Source of the DNA: Bacteroidota bacterium | GTDB taxonomy: Bacteria > Bacteroidota > Bacteroidia > Bacteroidales > DTGW01 | NCBI GenBank assembly: GCA_029572965.1 | Contig: JAKPQD010000309.1 | Location: forward strand, 16,676-80,675 | Length of the DNA: 64,000 nucleotides | Reading direction: 5' to 3' | Shown here: positions 49,322-58,951 of the stretch, in pieces | Position numbering within the stretch: position 1 is the first letter of the stretch | Layout: every line of letters starts with the position of its first letter | Program-made: the position numbers and the translations under genes | The notes under the pieces: model-generated | The model's input: the letters and a program-made list of their open reading frames with translations, nothing else | Told to the model about the DNA's origin: nothing | Database searches by the model: none

Positions 49322-49909
49322 TTATTTACGTATAAGTATGCCATTGAAGACGATATGTACCAGGTTTTCTAACTGGTGCTCAACATTGACCTTCTCTCCT
49401 GAAAAAAACAAAGGGATTTCAAGGCCTTTAATTGCAGTAGCAATAGCAACAGCAGCCAGTTCTGTGTTACTTATATTAAACTCTCCACTGCCAACACCCT
49501 CTTCCAATATCAAACGAATGTTTTCAATCTCCTGATGGTCATATCTTTTGCGAATTTGGTTGATAAAAGTAATATGCGACAAATATTCATTTTTCAACAC
49601 CTGGTACATATTAGCCATTTCTTCAAATCCTTTCATACGAGATACTATGTATGCCTTGAATTTCTCAGCAACATTGGAAGCTTTGGCCATAGCTTCATGG
49701 TTTTTCTTTCGCATAAAGGCCACCTCTTTTTCGATAACAGCCTCAAATATGGCCTCTTTACTTGTAAAATAGTAATAAATAGAGCTCTTCCCTTTATTTA
49801 AAGCTAAGGCAATTTGTTCCATACTGGTTTTTTTGTAACCAAAATGTCCAAATATTTTAGCTGCTTCTTCAATTATTTGGGTTCTAACAATGTCTTTATC
49901 TTCAATCAT
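49322..49909 (-). CDS. TetR/AcrR family transcriptional regulator
   Basis: A 195-residue repressor with an N-terminal helix-turn-helix (about residues 9-55: IIEEAAKIFGHFGYKKTSMEQIALALNKGKSSIYYYF with the typical KGSIYYYF-like end) and a helical ligand-binding domain. The start ATG 49909 is chosen because the residues upstream (from 49987) are outside the family and overlap the repeat motif. It is upstream of tolC on the same strand. A nearly identical motif precedes both genes, suggesting that it controls the efflux operon and itself. Confidence 0.88.
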   Translation of the reverse strand: MIEDKDIVRTQIIEEAAKIFGHFGYKKTSMEQIALALNKGKSSIYYYFTSKEAIFEAVIEKEVAFMRKKNHEAMAKASNVAEKFKAYIVSRMKGFEEMANMYQVLKNEYLSHITFINQIRKRYDHQEIENIRLILEEGVGSGEFNISNTELAAVAIATAIKGLEIPLFFSGEKVNVEHQLENLVHIVFNGILIRK

Positions 49910-49921
49910 AAAAATATATTT

Positions 49922-49945
49922 TTCGACCGTTCGACTATTCTGTTC
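49922..49945. promoter_or_regulatory. Putative TetR operator upstream of tetR
   Basis: TTCGACC (49922-49928) is followed at once by GTTCGACTATTCTGTTC (49929-49945), the second copy of the motif at 49275-49291. It lies 13 bp before the tetR start, in position to block its own transcription. Confidence 0.5.
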
Positions 49946-49990
49946 CAAAAACAATGCCAAAATAATATTGTCAGCATTTTTTTTCAAAAA

Positions 49991-50319
49991 AATTTACAAT
50001 AACAAGTCTGGTCTTTGATGGCAGAAGTCTTATGTGGGTAATTTTATTGAAGGTGGACAAAAAGAAATATTATCAAAACTGCCCCCTATTGTTAACATTT
50101 AGATACCACGATTTAACATCTCGTATATAGTTTAAAAACACCATTATATACAAACAGCCTAAAGCTTAAAATACATTTGTATGCTATCATATGTGTGTTA
50201 AGCTTCTGCTAAAACTAAAAATGAAACAAACATGATTCGTTAAACACAAACAAGGATGAACCCCGACTAACCGGGACGAGTTCCATACGACCATATTAAA
50301 AAAATTAAATTATTAACGG
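49991..50319 (+). promoter_or_regulatory. Gene-free leader and promoter region of the PUL
   Basis: About 330 bp with no supported gene, between tetR (minus) and the GH31 gene (plus). It has a good -7 match TACATTTG at 50172-50179, without a clear -33 element. A small CCCG-ACTAAC-CGGG hairpin is at 50262-50275 in the predicted 5' leader. No HTCS, AraC or ECF regulator gene is present within the window near this locus. Confidence 0.45.
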
Positions 50320-53154
50320 ATGAAAAAGACTTTATTGTTGATATTGGGAGCTATAACATTATTTTCATGCAGCCCAAAACAAATTGAAAACACTGAAAAC
50401 GGGGCTATTATAAGGCTTTCGCAGCCTATGCCCAATGGGGCAAAATTGGTGCAAATCAGTTTTGAAACAGAAAAAATAGTCAGGGTAAGGGCTACTGCCA
50501 ACATGAAGTTTTCAAAAGACTCAAGCCTTATGGCTTGGGATAAGCCCAAAGTAAAAGTAAAAGTTGGTTTTGTCCAGAACGGCGACACGGTAACCCTTAC
50601 CAGTTCACAAGTTAAAGTAAAGGTACTTACCACTACCGGTAAAATTGGTTTTTTTGATGCCAATGGCAACGAAATGCTTACAGAATCAGAAAATGGGAAA
50701 AGTTTTACCCCTATAGAGGTTGAAGGAAAAAAGTTTTGGAGCATCCGCCAAGTATTTGAGTCGCCGGCCAATGAAGCCTTCTTTGGGTTAGGCCAGCATC
50801 AGGATGGCTACATGAACTACAAAGGAAAAGATGTTGATCTTTTTCAATATAATACAAAGGTGTCAGTGCCATTTGTAATTTCGTCACGCCACTATGGCAT
50901 ATTGTGGGACAACTATTCGCAAAGCAAGTTTGGTGATAGTCGCGAGTATGCCCAGGTTTCGCAATTTACGTTATATAATAAAGATGGAAAAATTGGAGGG
51001 CTGACAGCCACTTACAAATCAGCCACTGACACCAGCAAAATATTTGTATCACAAGAAGAAAAAGAAATCAACTACGAATTTCTGCCAGATTTGAAAAAGG
51101 TACCTGCCATGTTCCCCATGGGACAAGGTATTGTTGATTGGAGAGGTTATATAGCATCTGATACTACAGGTGAGCATAAGTTTCGATTTTACTCTGCCGG
51201 ATATGCCAAGGTCTGGGTTGATGGTAAGCTGGTAATTGACCGCTGGAGACAATGTTGGAATGCCTCAGCCTTATATTTCACCCTAAAAATGGAGAAAGGC
51301 AAAAAGTACCCTGTTAAAATTGAGTGGAACCCTGACGGTGGCGAATCATACATCAGTCTAAGGGCATTGAAGCCTATGGCGGCAGGCGAACAAGATAAAC
51401 TATCCTTATATTCAGAAGTTGCCAAACAGATAGATTACTATTTCATACAAGGGCAAACACCTGATGAAATAATTTCGGGATACCGAACATTGACAGGTGC
51501 TGCACCTATTATGCCTAAGTGGGCATTAGGATTTTGGCAGAGCCGCGAACGTTACAAAACGCAAGACGAGCTGCTTGAAGTAATTGAACAATACAGAAAA
51601 CGCAACATCCCATTTGACAATATAGTACTCGACTGGAACTATTGGCCTGTTGACCAATGGGGCAGTCACGAGTTTGATACTACCCGTTTCCCCGATGCTG
51701 AAGGGATGATAAAAAAAGTACACGAGCAAAATGCACATTTGATGATATCTGTGTGGGCAAAGTTTTATGAAGGTATTGAAAACTATAAAAAACTGGATGA
51801 GAAAGGCTTCTTATACAAGAAAAATATAGAAGAAGGACGCAAAGATTGGATTTATCCAGGCTATCACAGCACCTTTTACGATGCTATGAACCCTCAAGCC
51901 CGTAAAATGTTCTGGGATATGATGAGTGTAAAGCTTTTTGCCAAAGGTATTGATGCCTGGTGGATGGATGCATCCGAACCAGACATACATTCAAACCTGC
52001 CACCAGCAGACCGTAAAGCATTTATGAACCCAACTGCATTAGGCCCCGGTGCTCAATATTTCAATGCCTTCCCTCTTTGTAATGCCAAAGGGATATACGA
52101 AGGACAACGCTCAGAAAAGCCAGATCAAAGGGTATTTATCCTCACTCGCTCAGCTTATGCCGGACAGCAAAGGTATGCAGCAGCAACCTGGAGCGGTGAC
52201 ATAGGTTCACGCTGGGACGAGTTACAACGTCAGATACCTGCCGGATTGAACTTTTGCATTTCGGGTATCCCTTATTGGACAACAGATATAGGTGGATTTG
52301 CTGTTGAAAAACGCTTTGAACATGCACAAGGCGCACTCCTTGAAGAATGGCGCGAGATGATGGCCCGTTGGGTACAGTACGGAGCCTTCTGCCCATTGTT
52401 CAGGATTCACGGACAATTCCCATATCGCGAAATATACAACATAGCACCTGAAAACCATCCGGCTTACAAAGCTATGGTAGCTACAGATATTTTGCGTTAT
52501 CGCCTGATGCCTTATATATATACCCTTGCCAGTAAGGTGTATTTTGAAAATTATACCATCATGCGCCCAATGGTGATGGACTTTCCAACTGATACTATTG
52601 TTTATACCATTGCCAACCAGTTTATGTTTGGCCCGGCCTTTATGGTATGCCCTGTTACAGAATATAAAGCCCGTGCAAGAGAAGTATATATGCCAGCCAG
52701 TACAGTTTGGTACGACTGGTTTACAGGCAAACAAATCAAAGGGGGGCAAACCATCAAAGCCCCTGCCCCTTATGAAAACATCCCGATATTTGTCAAAGCC
52801 GGCTCTATTGTACCAGTAGGATCGCCTGTTCAATACGCCATGCAGAAAGATGAAAACCCGGTTACATTGCTCGTATATGCCGGTGCCAACGGGAAGTTCA
52901 GCCTTTACAACGACGAAGGCATAAACTACAACTACGAAAAAGGACAATTTGAAAACATTGATATTACATACTCAGACAAAGAAGCAACGCTGACTTTTGC
53001 CAAGCGCGTTGGTTCATATAGCGGTATGCCGGCAAGCCGCAAGTTCAATGTTGTCCTTATTAGTGAAAACAAGCCTTACAATATTGGACAAAAGTTGATT
53101 AACCCAATTGAAGTAGAATACATAGGTGATGAATTAAAAATTAGTTTGAAATAG
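50320..53154 (+). CDS. GH31 family glycosidase with PA14 insert (alpha-xylosidase-like)
   Basis: A 944-residue exported enzyme with lipobox LFSC. N-terminal beta domain with a PA14 insertion (about residues 264-355), then the GH31 TIM barrel. The likely nucleophile Asp is in WWMDASEPD (about D550) and the likely acid/base Asp in WSGDIGSRW (about D627). The combination of GH31 with PA14 resembles Bacteroides alpha-xylosidases of xyloglucan loci. Alpha-xylosidase is thus the best guess; alpha-glucosidase is the main alternative. First gene of the PUL; GH2 follows after 166 bp. Confidence 0.87.
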   Translation: MKKTLLLILGAITLFSCSPKQIENTENGAIIRLSQPMPNGAKLVQISFETEKIVRVRATANMKFSKDSSLMAWDKPKVKVKVGFVQNGDTVTLTSSQVKVKVLTTTGKIGFFDANGNEMLTESENGKSFTPIEVEGKKFWSIRQVFESPANEAFFGLGQHQDGYMNYKGKDVDLFQYNTKVSVPFVISSRHYGILWDNYSQSKFGDSREYAQVSQFTLYNKDGKIGGLTATYKSATDTSKIFVSQEEKEINYEFLPDLKKVPAMFPMGQGIVDWRGYIASDTTGEHKFRFYSAGYAKVWVDGKLVIDRWRQCWNASALYFTLKMEKGKKYPVKIEWNPDGGESYISLRALKPMAAGEQDKLSLYSEVAKQIDYYFIQGQTPDEIISGYRTLTGAAPIMPKWALGFWQSRERYKTQDELLEVIEQYRKRNIPFDNIVLDWNYWPVDQWGSHEFDTTRFPDAEGMIKKVHEQNAHLMISVWAKFYEGIENYKKLDEKGFLYKKNIEEGRKDWIYPGYHSTFYDAMNPQARKMFWDMMSVKLFAKGIDAWWMDASEPDIHSNLPPADRKAFMNPTALGPGAQYFNAFPLCNAKGIYEGQRSEKPDQRVFILTRSAYAGQQRYAAATWSGDIGSRWDELQRQIPAGLNFCISGIPYWTTDIGGFAVEKRFEHAQGALLEEWREMMARWVQYGAFCPLFRIHGQFPYREIYNIAPENHPAYKAMVATDILRYRLMPYIYTLASKVYFENYTIMRPMVMDFPTDTIVYTIANQFMFGPAFMVCPVTEYKARAREVYMPASTVWYDWFTGKQIKGGQTIKAPAPYENIPIFVKAGSIVPVGSPVQYAMQKDENPVTLLVYAGANGKFSLYNDEGINYNYEKGQFENIDITYSDKEATLTFAKRVGSYSGMPASRKFNVVLISENKPYNIGQKLINPIEVEYIGDELKISLK

Positions 53155-53320
53155 TGGTATTTAGAGAAATGCCATTTATGTTTCTCATATAGTTAGTTAG
53201 GTTGTGCAATTGTGAAAAAGAGCCTGTGAAAAGACAATGCAAAAAGAAAGGAAAAGCTCTTGGTGCTTTCTGTAGTAACATACAGAGGGCACTTCACAGT
53301 TGTCAAAAATTAAAACTCAA

Positions 53321-55726
53321 ATGATGAAAACAAAACAACTATTATCTATTGCTATATACCTTATCTTATCAGGCATGACAGTTTTTTCGTCAGAAAAAAC
53401 CAGTTTTAACAAAGGATGGAAATTTATTAATAAAGATACCATAGCGTCAGCAATCAATTTTGATGACAGTCGATGGCGTACACTTAATCTGCCGCACGAT
53501 TGGAGTGTTGAAGGAACATTTGATGAGAAAAACCCATCCACTCCGGGAGGAGGTGCTTTGCCCGGCGGAATTGGCTGGTACCGCAAAACTTTTACCATCG
53601 AAAAAGCAGATAGCGGAAAGCTATTTTTTATAGATTTTGATGGAGTGTACAGAAACAGTGAAGTTTGGATAAATGGCCAATATCTTGGAAAAAGGCCCAA
53701 TGGCTACATATCATTCAGGTATGAGCTTACCCCCTACTTACACTATGGCAACACGCCAAATGTTATAGCCGTAAAAGTTGACAACTCCAAACAACCAAAC
53801 TCGCGTTGGTATTCAGGCTCCGGGATATACCGCAATGTATGGATAATAAAATCGGAAAAAATAAGGGTTGACCATTGGGGGACCTTTATAAAAACATTAA
53901 AAGACTCGGCAGGCATAGCCATAATAGAGTTAGATATAAAAATAAAAAACACTTCGGGCAAAAGTGCCCAACTAACTGTTAAATCAGAAATTATTGACCA
54001 AAAAGGGATTGTTGTTGACAACAGAAAATCAAAAATACTCTCTCCAAACAACGCTATTTCTGGCACTAAACAGCTTTTTGAAATTGAAAAGCCCAACCTG
54101 TGGAGCGTTGAAAACCCTTACCTCTACAAAGTAGTAACTACAGTCATTTCAGGAAAGAAAGTACTAGACACGTATGAAACCCCGCTTGGAATCAGGACTT
54201 TTACATTCGATGCTAATAAAGGATTTTTGCTCAATGGCAAAAAAGTGAAGATAAATGGCGTTTGCAACCACCACGACCTCGGATGCCTTGGTGCAGCTAT
54301 TAATGTAAGGGCTCTCGAGCGTCAGTTAGAGATTTTAAAAAGCATGGGAGTAAATGGCATACGCACATCGCACAACCCACCAGCCCCCGAGCTGCTTGAC
54401 CTTTGCGACAAAATGGGTTTTATCGTCATGGACGAAGCTTTTGACATGTGGAAAAAGAAAAAGACCGAATTTGATTACTCGCTCGATTGGGATGTATGGC
54501 ACAAACAAGATTTGGAGGACTTTGTACTTCGCGACCGCAACCACCCGTCAGTGTTTATTTGGAGTATAGGGAACGAAATTCTTGAACAATGGGATTCGAC
54601 AGGCATCACCATAGGCAAAGAATTAGCAACAATAGTACGCAGTTTAGATGCTACCCGCCCTATAACCTCAGCCCTCAATGACCCTAATCCTAATAATTAT
54701 ATATATCAATCTGGTTCTTTGGATTTAGTTGGCTTTAACTATCATCATCAGGATTTTGCCAACTTTCCAAAGAACTTTCCTAACCAAAAGTTTATTGCTA
54801 CCGAAACAGTATCAGCCCTGGCTACACGCGGAAGTTATGACATGCCTGCCGACACAATAAAACGTTGGCCTCAAGCCTGGGATAAGCCTTTGGTTGGTGG
54901 CAACAAAGACTTTTCATGTTCGTCATACGACAATTGCAGCGCCCCTTGGGGCTCGACCCATGAAGAAACATGGAAAATAATGAAAAAAAATGATTTTCTT
55001 TCGGGACAATACATCTGGACCGGGTTTGACTACATTGGCGAACCAACACCATATCCGTGGCCTGCACGCAGCTCGTATTTCGGAATTGTTGATATTGCAG
55101 GGTTTCCCAAAAATGCATTTTACCTGTACCAGAGCGAATGGACTTCAAAACCCGTATTGCACATATTTCCCCATTGGAACTGGAAAGCTGGCGACACCAT
55201 AGATGTATGGGCTTATAGCAGTTTTAGGACAGTAGAACTATTCCTCAACGGCAAATCTGTTGGTAAAAAAACAAAGGGTACAGATGACCTGCACCTGTCT
55301 TGGCGTGTACCTTTTGAAGCCGGCACCTTAAAAGCTATTGGATACATTGGTGAAAAGGCAGAAATGGCCACTGAAGTTAAAACAGCCGGTGAGCCAGCAA
55401 AGATAATACTTGAAGCTGACCGTCAAACGATTAAAGCCGATGGTTCAGACCTTTCTTTTGTCACCGTTAAAGTAGTGGATAAAGATGGCGTTGTAGTGCC
55501 TTATGCCGACAATCAAATCCAATTCAGCATCAGCGGTGAAGGTACTATTGTGGGTACCGACAATGGAAGCCAAATAAGCATGGAACCTTTTAAAAGCAGC
55601 AGCCGAAAAGCCTTTCATGGTTTATGCCTTGCCGTAGTACAATCAACCGAAAAGCAGGGGCAAATAACACTAAAAGCCACTGCAGACAAATTGCCACAAG
55701 CCGAAATTATAATCCAATCAAAATAA
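53321..55726 (+). CDS. GH2 family beta-galactosidase
   Basis: An 801-residue exported glycosidase. The start ATG 53321 (or 53324) gives a normal signal peptide; a longer reading from TTG 53300 adds residues that do not fit. Seen: sugar-binding domain with RWRTLNLPHDWSVEG, an Ig-like domain, and a TIM barrel with the acid/base Glu in WSIGNEI (about E419) and the nucleophile Glu in IATETV (about E495), then C-terminal beta domains of DUF4982 and Ig-like type. Likely exo-beta-galactosidase acting on side-chain galactose. SusC starts 39 bp after its stop. Confidence 0.9.
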   Translation: MMKTKQLLSIAIYLILSGMTVFSSEKTSFNKGWKFINKDTIASAINFDDSRWRTLNLPHDWSVEGTFDEKNPSTPGGGALPGGIGWYRKTFTIEKADSGKLFFIDFDGVYRNSEVWINGQYLGKRPNGYISFRYELTPYLHYGNTPNVIAVKVDNSKQPNSRWYSGSGIYRNVWIIKSEKIRVDHWGTFIKTLKDSAGIAIIELDIKIKNTSGKSAQLTVKSEIIDQKGIVVDNRKSKILSPNNAISGTKQLFEIEKPNLWSVENPYLYKVVTTVISGKKVLDTYETPLGIRTFTFDANKGFLLNGKKVKINGVCNHHDLGCLGAAINVRALERQLEILKSMGVNGIRTSHNPPAPELLDLCDKMGFIVMDEAFDMWKKKKTEFDYSLDWDVWHKQDLEDFVLRDRNHPSVFIWSIGNEILEQWDSTGITIGKELATIVRSLDATRPITSALNDPNPNNYIYQSGSLDLVGFNYHHQDFANFPKNFPNQKFIATETVSALATRGSYDMPADTIKRWPQAWDKPLVGGNKDFSCSSYDNCSAPWGSTHEETWKIMKKNDFLSGQYIWTGFDYIGEPTPYPWPARSSYFGIVDIAGFPKNAFYLYQSEWTSKPVLHIFPHWNWKAGDTIDVWAYSSFRTVELFLNGKSVGKKTKGTDDLHLSWRVPFEAGTLKAIGYIGEKAEMATEVKTAGEPAKIILEADRQTIKADGSDLSFVTVKVVDKDGVVVPYADNQIQFSISGEGTIVGTDNGSQISMEPFKSSSRKAFHGLCLAVVQSTEKQGQITLKATADKLPQAEIIIQSK

Positions 55727-55765
55727 AAAGCTAACTAATTATTATTCAACTATTAACTAAATTTT

Positions 55766-58700
55766 ATGAAAAAAAAAGAAAAATTTGCAAAACAGTGGAT
55801 GCCGGCTATGAAAAAGCTGCTGGCGCTGTTTGCAACCAGTATGTTAATGTGCGTAACGGCGCTATCGCAAGAACGCACTGTTACCGGGACTGTTAAAGAT
55901 GCCAGCGGGACAGGCCTGCCAGGTGTTAATGTAATAGTCAAAGGCTCCAGCAATGGCGTCATTACCGACCTTGATGGAAAATTCTCTATAAAAGTACCGG
56001 GAGACAATGCGGTTTTGCAGGTTTCATTTATAGGATACAAAACAGAAGAAGTCAGTGTTGGCCAGCAAAACTCTTTTGCAGTAACATTAAATGAAGATGT
56101 TAAGCAAATGGACGAGGTAGTTGTTGTAGGTTACGGCGTACAAAAAAAGAAACTTGTTACAGGCGCTACCGTACAAGTAAAAAGTGAAGACCTGACAAAA
56201 AACAACGTAACCCGGATTGAATCTGCGTTACAAGGTTTAACCCCGGGTATGTCTATTGTTAAGCAATCTGGCCAACCAGGCTCAAATTACAACATCACTA
56301 TCCGTGGTTTGGGCTCGGTAAACGGCTCAGAACCCCTTGTTCTTATAGACGGGGTTCCAGGAAGTATGAGCAGCGTAAACCCATCTGATATCGAAACTGT
56401 AGATGTACTAAAAGATGCAGCATCAGCTGCAATTTATGGTTCACGTGCAGGTAATGGCGTTATCCTTATCACTACTAAGAAAGGGAAAACAGGCAAAATG
56501 CAAATCAGCTATGACGGTTATTATGGCATTTCAAATCCATGGAAAAAAGTGGACGTACTCAACGCCAGCCAATACATGGGCATCATGAACGAACAACAAA
56601 GAAATGACGGAAGAACACCATATTTTTCGGCTGAAGACAGCATAAGCAATAGTGTTAACACTGACTGGCAAGATGTAGTGACAAACAAAAACGCCCCCCA
56701 ACAAAGCCACTATTTGGCTATCACCGGAGGTAATGAATATTCTACCTTTTCTATCTCTCTTTCGCAAAACAAAGAAGAAGGCATCTTTGATTTTGAAGGT
56801 AAGTCAAAATTTGAACGCTTAGGATTCCGCATCAACTCTGACCACAAAGTAAAAAGCTATTTGCAAATTGGCGAAAACCTTACCTACACCCACAGAGATA
56901 GCAGGGCGCTGGGCACAGGCAATCAATATAACAACTTTATGCGACAGGTATTATCAGCCAGTCCGCTAATCAAACCTTATGACGAAACTGTATATGATGG
57001 CTTTGGCAGATCAAAAAATAACAAAGTAAAAGGGTTGGGTGTACCTTATGACGGACAAATAAACCCTATTGCTGATATGCACTACAACTACAATGGACAT
57101 ACTAAAAATGACGATATTGTTGGAAATATCTATGCAGAACTTGAACCTGTTAAAGGGTTAAAGCTACGTTCAGATTTTGGAGGAACGTTGACCTACTCAT
57201 ATTACAGCGAATTCAATGATACCTTTCATCTCACGCCTTATACTTACAATACCTTACAAAATGTAAAACAAAACGTATATCGCAACTTTGGATACAATTT
57301 TGACAATACTGCCACTTACACCAAAGACATTGGAAACCACAATTTTCTTGTAATGATTGGTATGAACAACCAGGATAACTGGTTTTTTAATATTATTGGC
57401 GAACGTAAAGGCTACTTAACATCATCAGCTCCCATTTTAAACAATGTTTCGAGCAACCTAAAACTCGATACCGCCAACGGAAACTTTGGGAAAGGTGATG
57501 CCCGAATTTCGTATTTTGGACGTATAGCGTACAATTACAATGAAATGATTTTGTTCTCAGCCTCACTGCGCCGCGATGCATCGTCAAGGTTTGGGGCAAA
57601 CAACCGTGTAGGTTATTTCCGCGCCTTCTCAGGAGGTTTTGTTTTGACCAAATTAGATATGTTTTCTACTCTTGAATGGCTCAACTTTTTAAAAATACGG
57701 GCAAGCTGGGGAGAAAATGGGGTTGAACCCAACCGTCCATACATGTTTCTAGCTACTGTTAATGCTGCTAACAAAACCTATGCATTTGGCTCAGGTATTT
57801 CGCCTAATATTGTCCCTAACCCTGCATTAAGATGGGAAGCCAGCCAACAACTTGATATAGGCTTTGAATCGCGTTTCCTAAACTGTCTGAGCTTTTCTTT
57901 TGATTATTATGTAAAAACCAGTAAAGATTGGATAATACCGGTAACTGTTCCGGGCATATCAGGTATTGCCGGCATAAATGAAAGGGTAAACCCATACAAA
58001 AATGCCGGAAAGGTTACTAATACAGGCGTTGAATTTGATGTTACCTACGCCAAGAATTTTGGGGATTTTGCCCTTGAGTTAAAAGGAAACCTCTCATACA
58101 ACGAGAATAAAGTAAATGAAGTCCCCGATAGTATTATTCATGGTTCATCCAGCGTATTATACAACGGTAGCGAAGAATTTTGCCGGGTTCAGGAAGGTAT
58201 GCCTATGGGGTTTTTCTGGGGATATAAAACAGATGGTATTTTGCAGTCAAAACAAGAAGCCGATGAATATAACAGCAAACTGAAAAGACAACAAGCTGTA
58301 CCCGGAGATGTAAGATTTGTTGATACCAATGGTGATGGTATCCTCGACCAAAAAGATAAAGTAATGATTGGCGACCCTCACCCGGATATTATTTTTGGTT
58401 TTGGCGCCACAGCCTCCTACAAAGCATGGGATTTCTCCATGAATATTTCAGGACAACTTGGCAACCAAATTGTACAATGCTACCGTATGCAAGAAACAGC
58501 CTATGGTAACTATACCACAGAAATCCTTGACCGTTGGAGATGGACAGATGCCAACGCAAATGGAATTGTAGATGCCGGAGAAAGCAATAATTCAAGCAGG
58601 CCACGTGTGACAAATGGCAAAGAAACCAACAAAAACTGGAGAAACATTAGCGATTTGTATGTTTATGATGGCGATTTCCTTCGGGTTAAAAGCATCAACT

Positions 58701-58939
58701 TAGGACACGACCTTAAAAAATCATTGCTTAAGAATATCCCTGTTGGACAATTAAGACTTTATGTTTCGGCAACTAATATCTTAACCATCACTAAATACAA
58801 TGGTATTGATCCAGAAGTGGGTTATGGCTCTTATTACGATAACGCAGGCAACCTAACTGACGCATTTGCTTCTGGTATCGATATGGGGTTTTATCCTTCG
58901 GCAATAACCTATTTAGTGGGTGTAAATGTTAAATTTTAA
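55766..58939 (+). CDS. SusC/RagA family TonB-dependent transporter
   Basis: A 1057-residue outer-membrane importer. Cleavable signal, then a carboxypeptidase-regulatory-like domain (about residues 36-110: TVTGTVKDASGTGLPGVNVIVKG), the TonB-box region with MDEVVVVGYG, the plug domain (about 130-230, with IRGLGSVNG and VLIDGVPG) and the large beta-barrel, ending in a short terminal strand with LVGVNVKF. It imports oligosaccharides with its SusD partner, whose gene starts 12 bp downstream. Substrate is not readable from the sequence. Confidence 0.95.
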   Translation: MKKKEKFAKQWMPAMKKLLALFATSMLMCVTALSQERTVTGTVKDASGTGLPGVNVIVKGSSNGVITDLDGKFSIKVPGDNAVLQVSFIGYKTEEVSVGQQNSFAVTLNEDVKQMDEVVVVGYGVQKKKLVTGATVQVKSEDLTKNNVTRIESALQGLTPGMSIVKQSGQPGSNYNITIRGLGSVNGSEPLVLIDGVPGSMSSVNPSDIETVDVLKDAASAAIYGSRAGNGVILITTKKGKTGKMQISYDGYYGISNPWKKVDVLNASQYMGIMNEQQRNDGRTPYFSAEDSISNSVNTDWQDVVTNKNAPQQSHYLAITGGNEYSTFSISLSQNKEEGIFDFEGKSKFERLGFRINSDHKVKSYLQIGENLTYTHRDSRALGTGNQYNNFMRQVLSASPLIKPYDETVYDGFGRSKNNKVKGLGVPYDGQINPIADMHYNYNGHTKNDDIVGNIYAELEPVKGLKLRSDFGGTLTYSYYSEFNDTFHLTPYTYNTLQNVKQNVYRNFGYNFDNTATYTKDIGNHNFLVMIGMNNQDNWFFNIIGERKGYLTSSAPILNNVSSNLKLDTANGNFGKGDARISYFGRIAYNYNEMILFSASLRRDASSRFGANNRVGYFRAFSGGFVLTKLDMFSTLEWLNFLKIRASWGENGVEPNRPYMFLATVNAANKTYAFGSGISPNIVPNPALRWEASQQLDIGFESRFLNCLSFSFDYYVKTSKDWIIPVTVPGISGIAGINERVNPYKNAGKVTNTGVEFDVTYAKNFGDFALELKGNLSYNENKVNEVPDSIIHGSSSVLYNGSEEFCRVQEGMPMGFFWGYKTDGILQSKQEADEYNSKLKRQQAVPGDVRFVDTNGDGILDQKDKVMIGDPHPDIIFGFGATASYKAWDFSMNISGQLGNQIVQCYRMQETAYGNYTTEILDRWRWTDANANGIVDAGESNNSSRPRVTNGKETNKNWRNISDLYVYDGDFLRVKSINLGHDLKKSLLKNIPVGQLRLYVSATNILTITKYNGIDPEVGYGSYYDNAGNLTDAFASGIDMGFYPSAITYLVGVNVKF

Positions 58940-58951
58940 ATAAGAAAAAAG

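Noticed and set aside
52222..52947. Open frame of 241 codons on the minus strand within the GH31 gene
   Set aside because: The opposite strand encodes a continuous GH31 protein with catalytic residues. The antisense frame shows no recognisable domain and no promoter.
53155..53320. Hairpin before the GH2 gene read as a riboswitch
   Set aside because: Only an imperfect stem around 53262-53292 is visible; no known aptamer core was seen.
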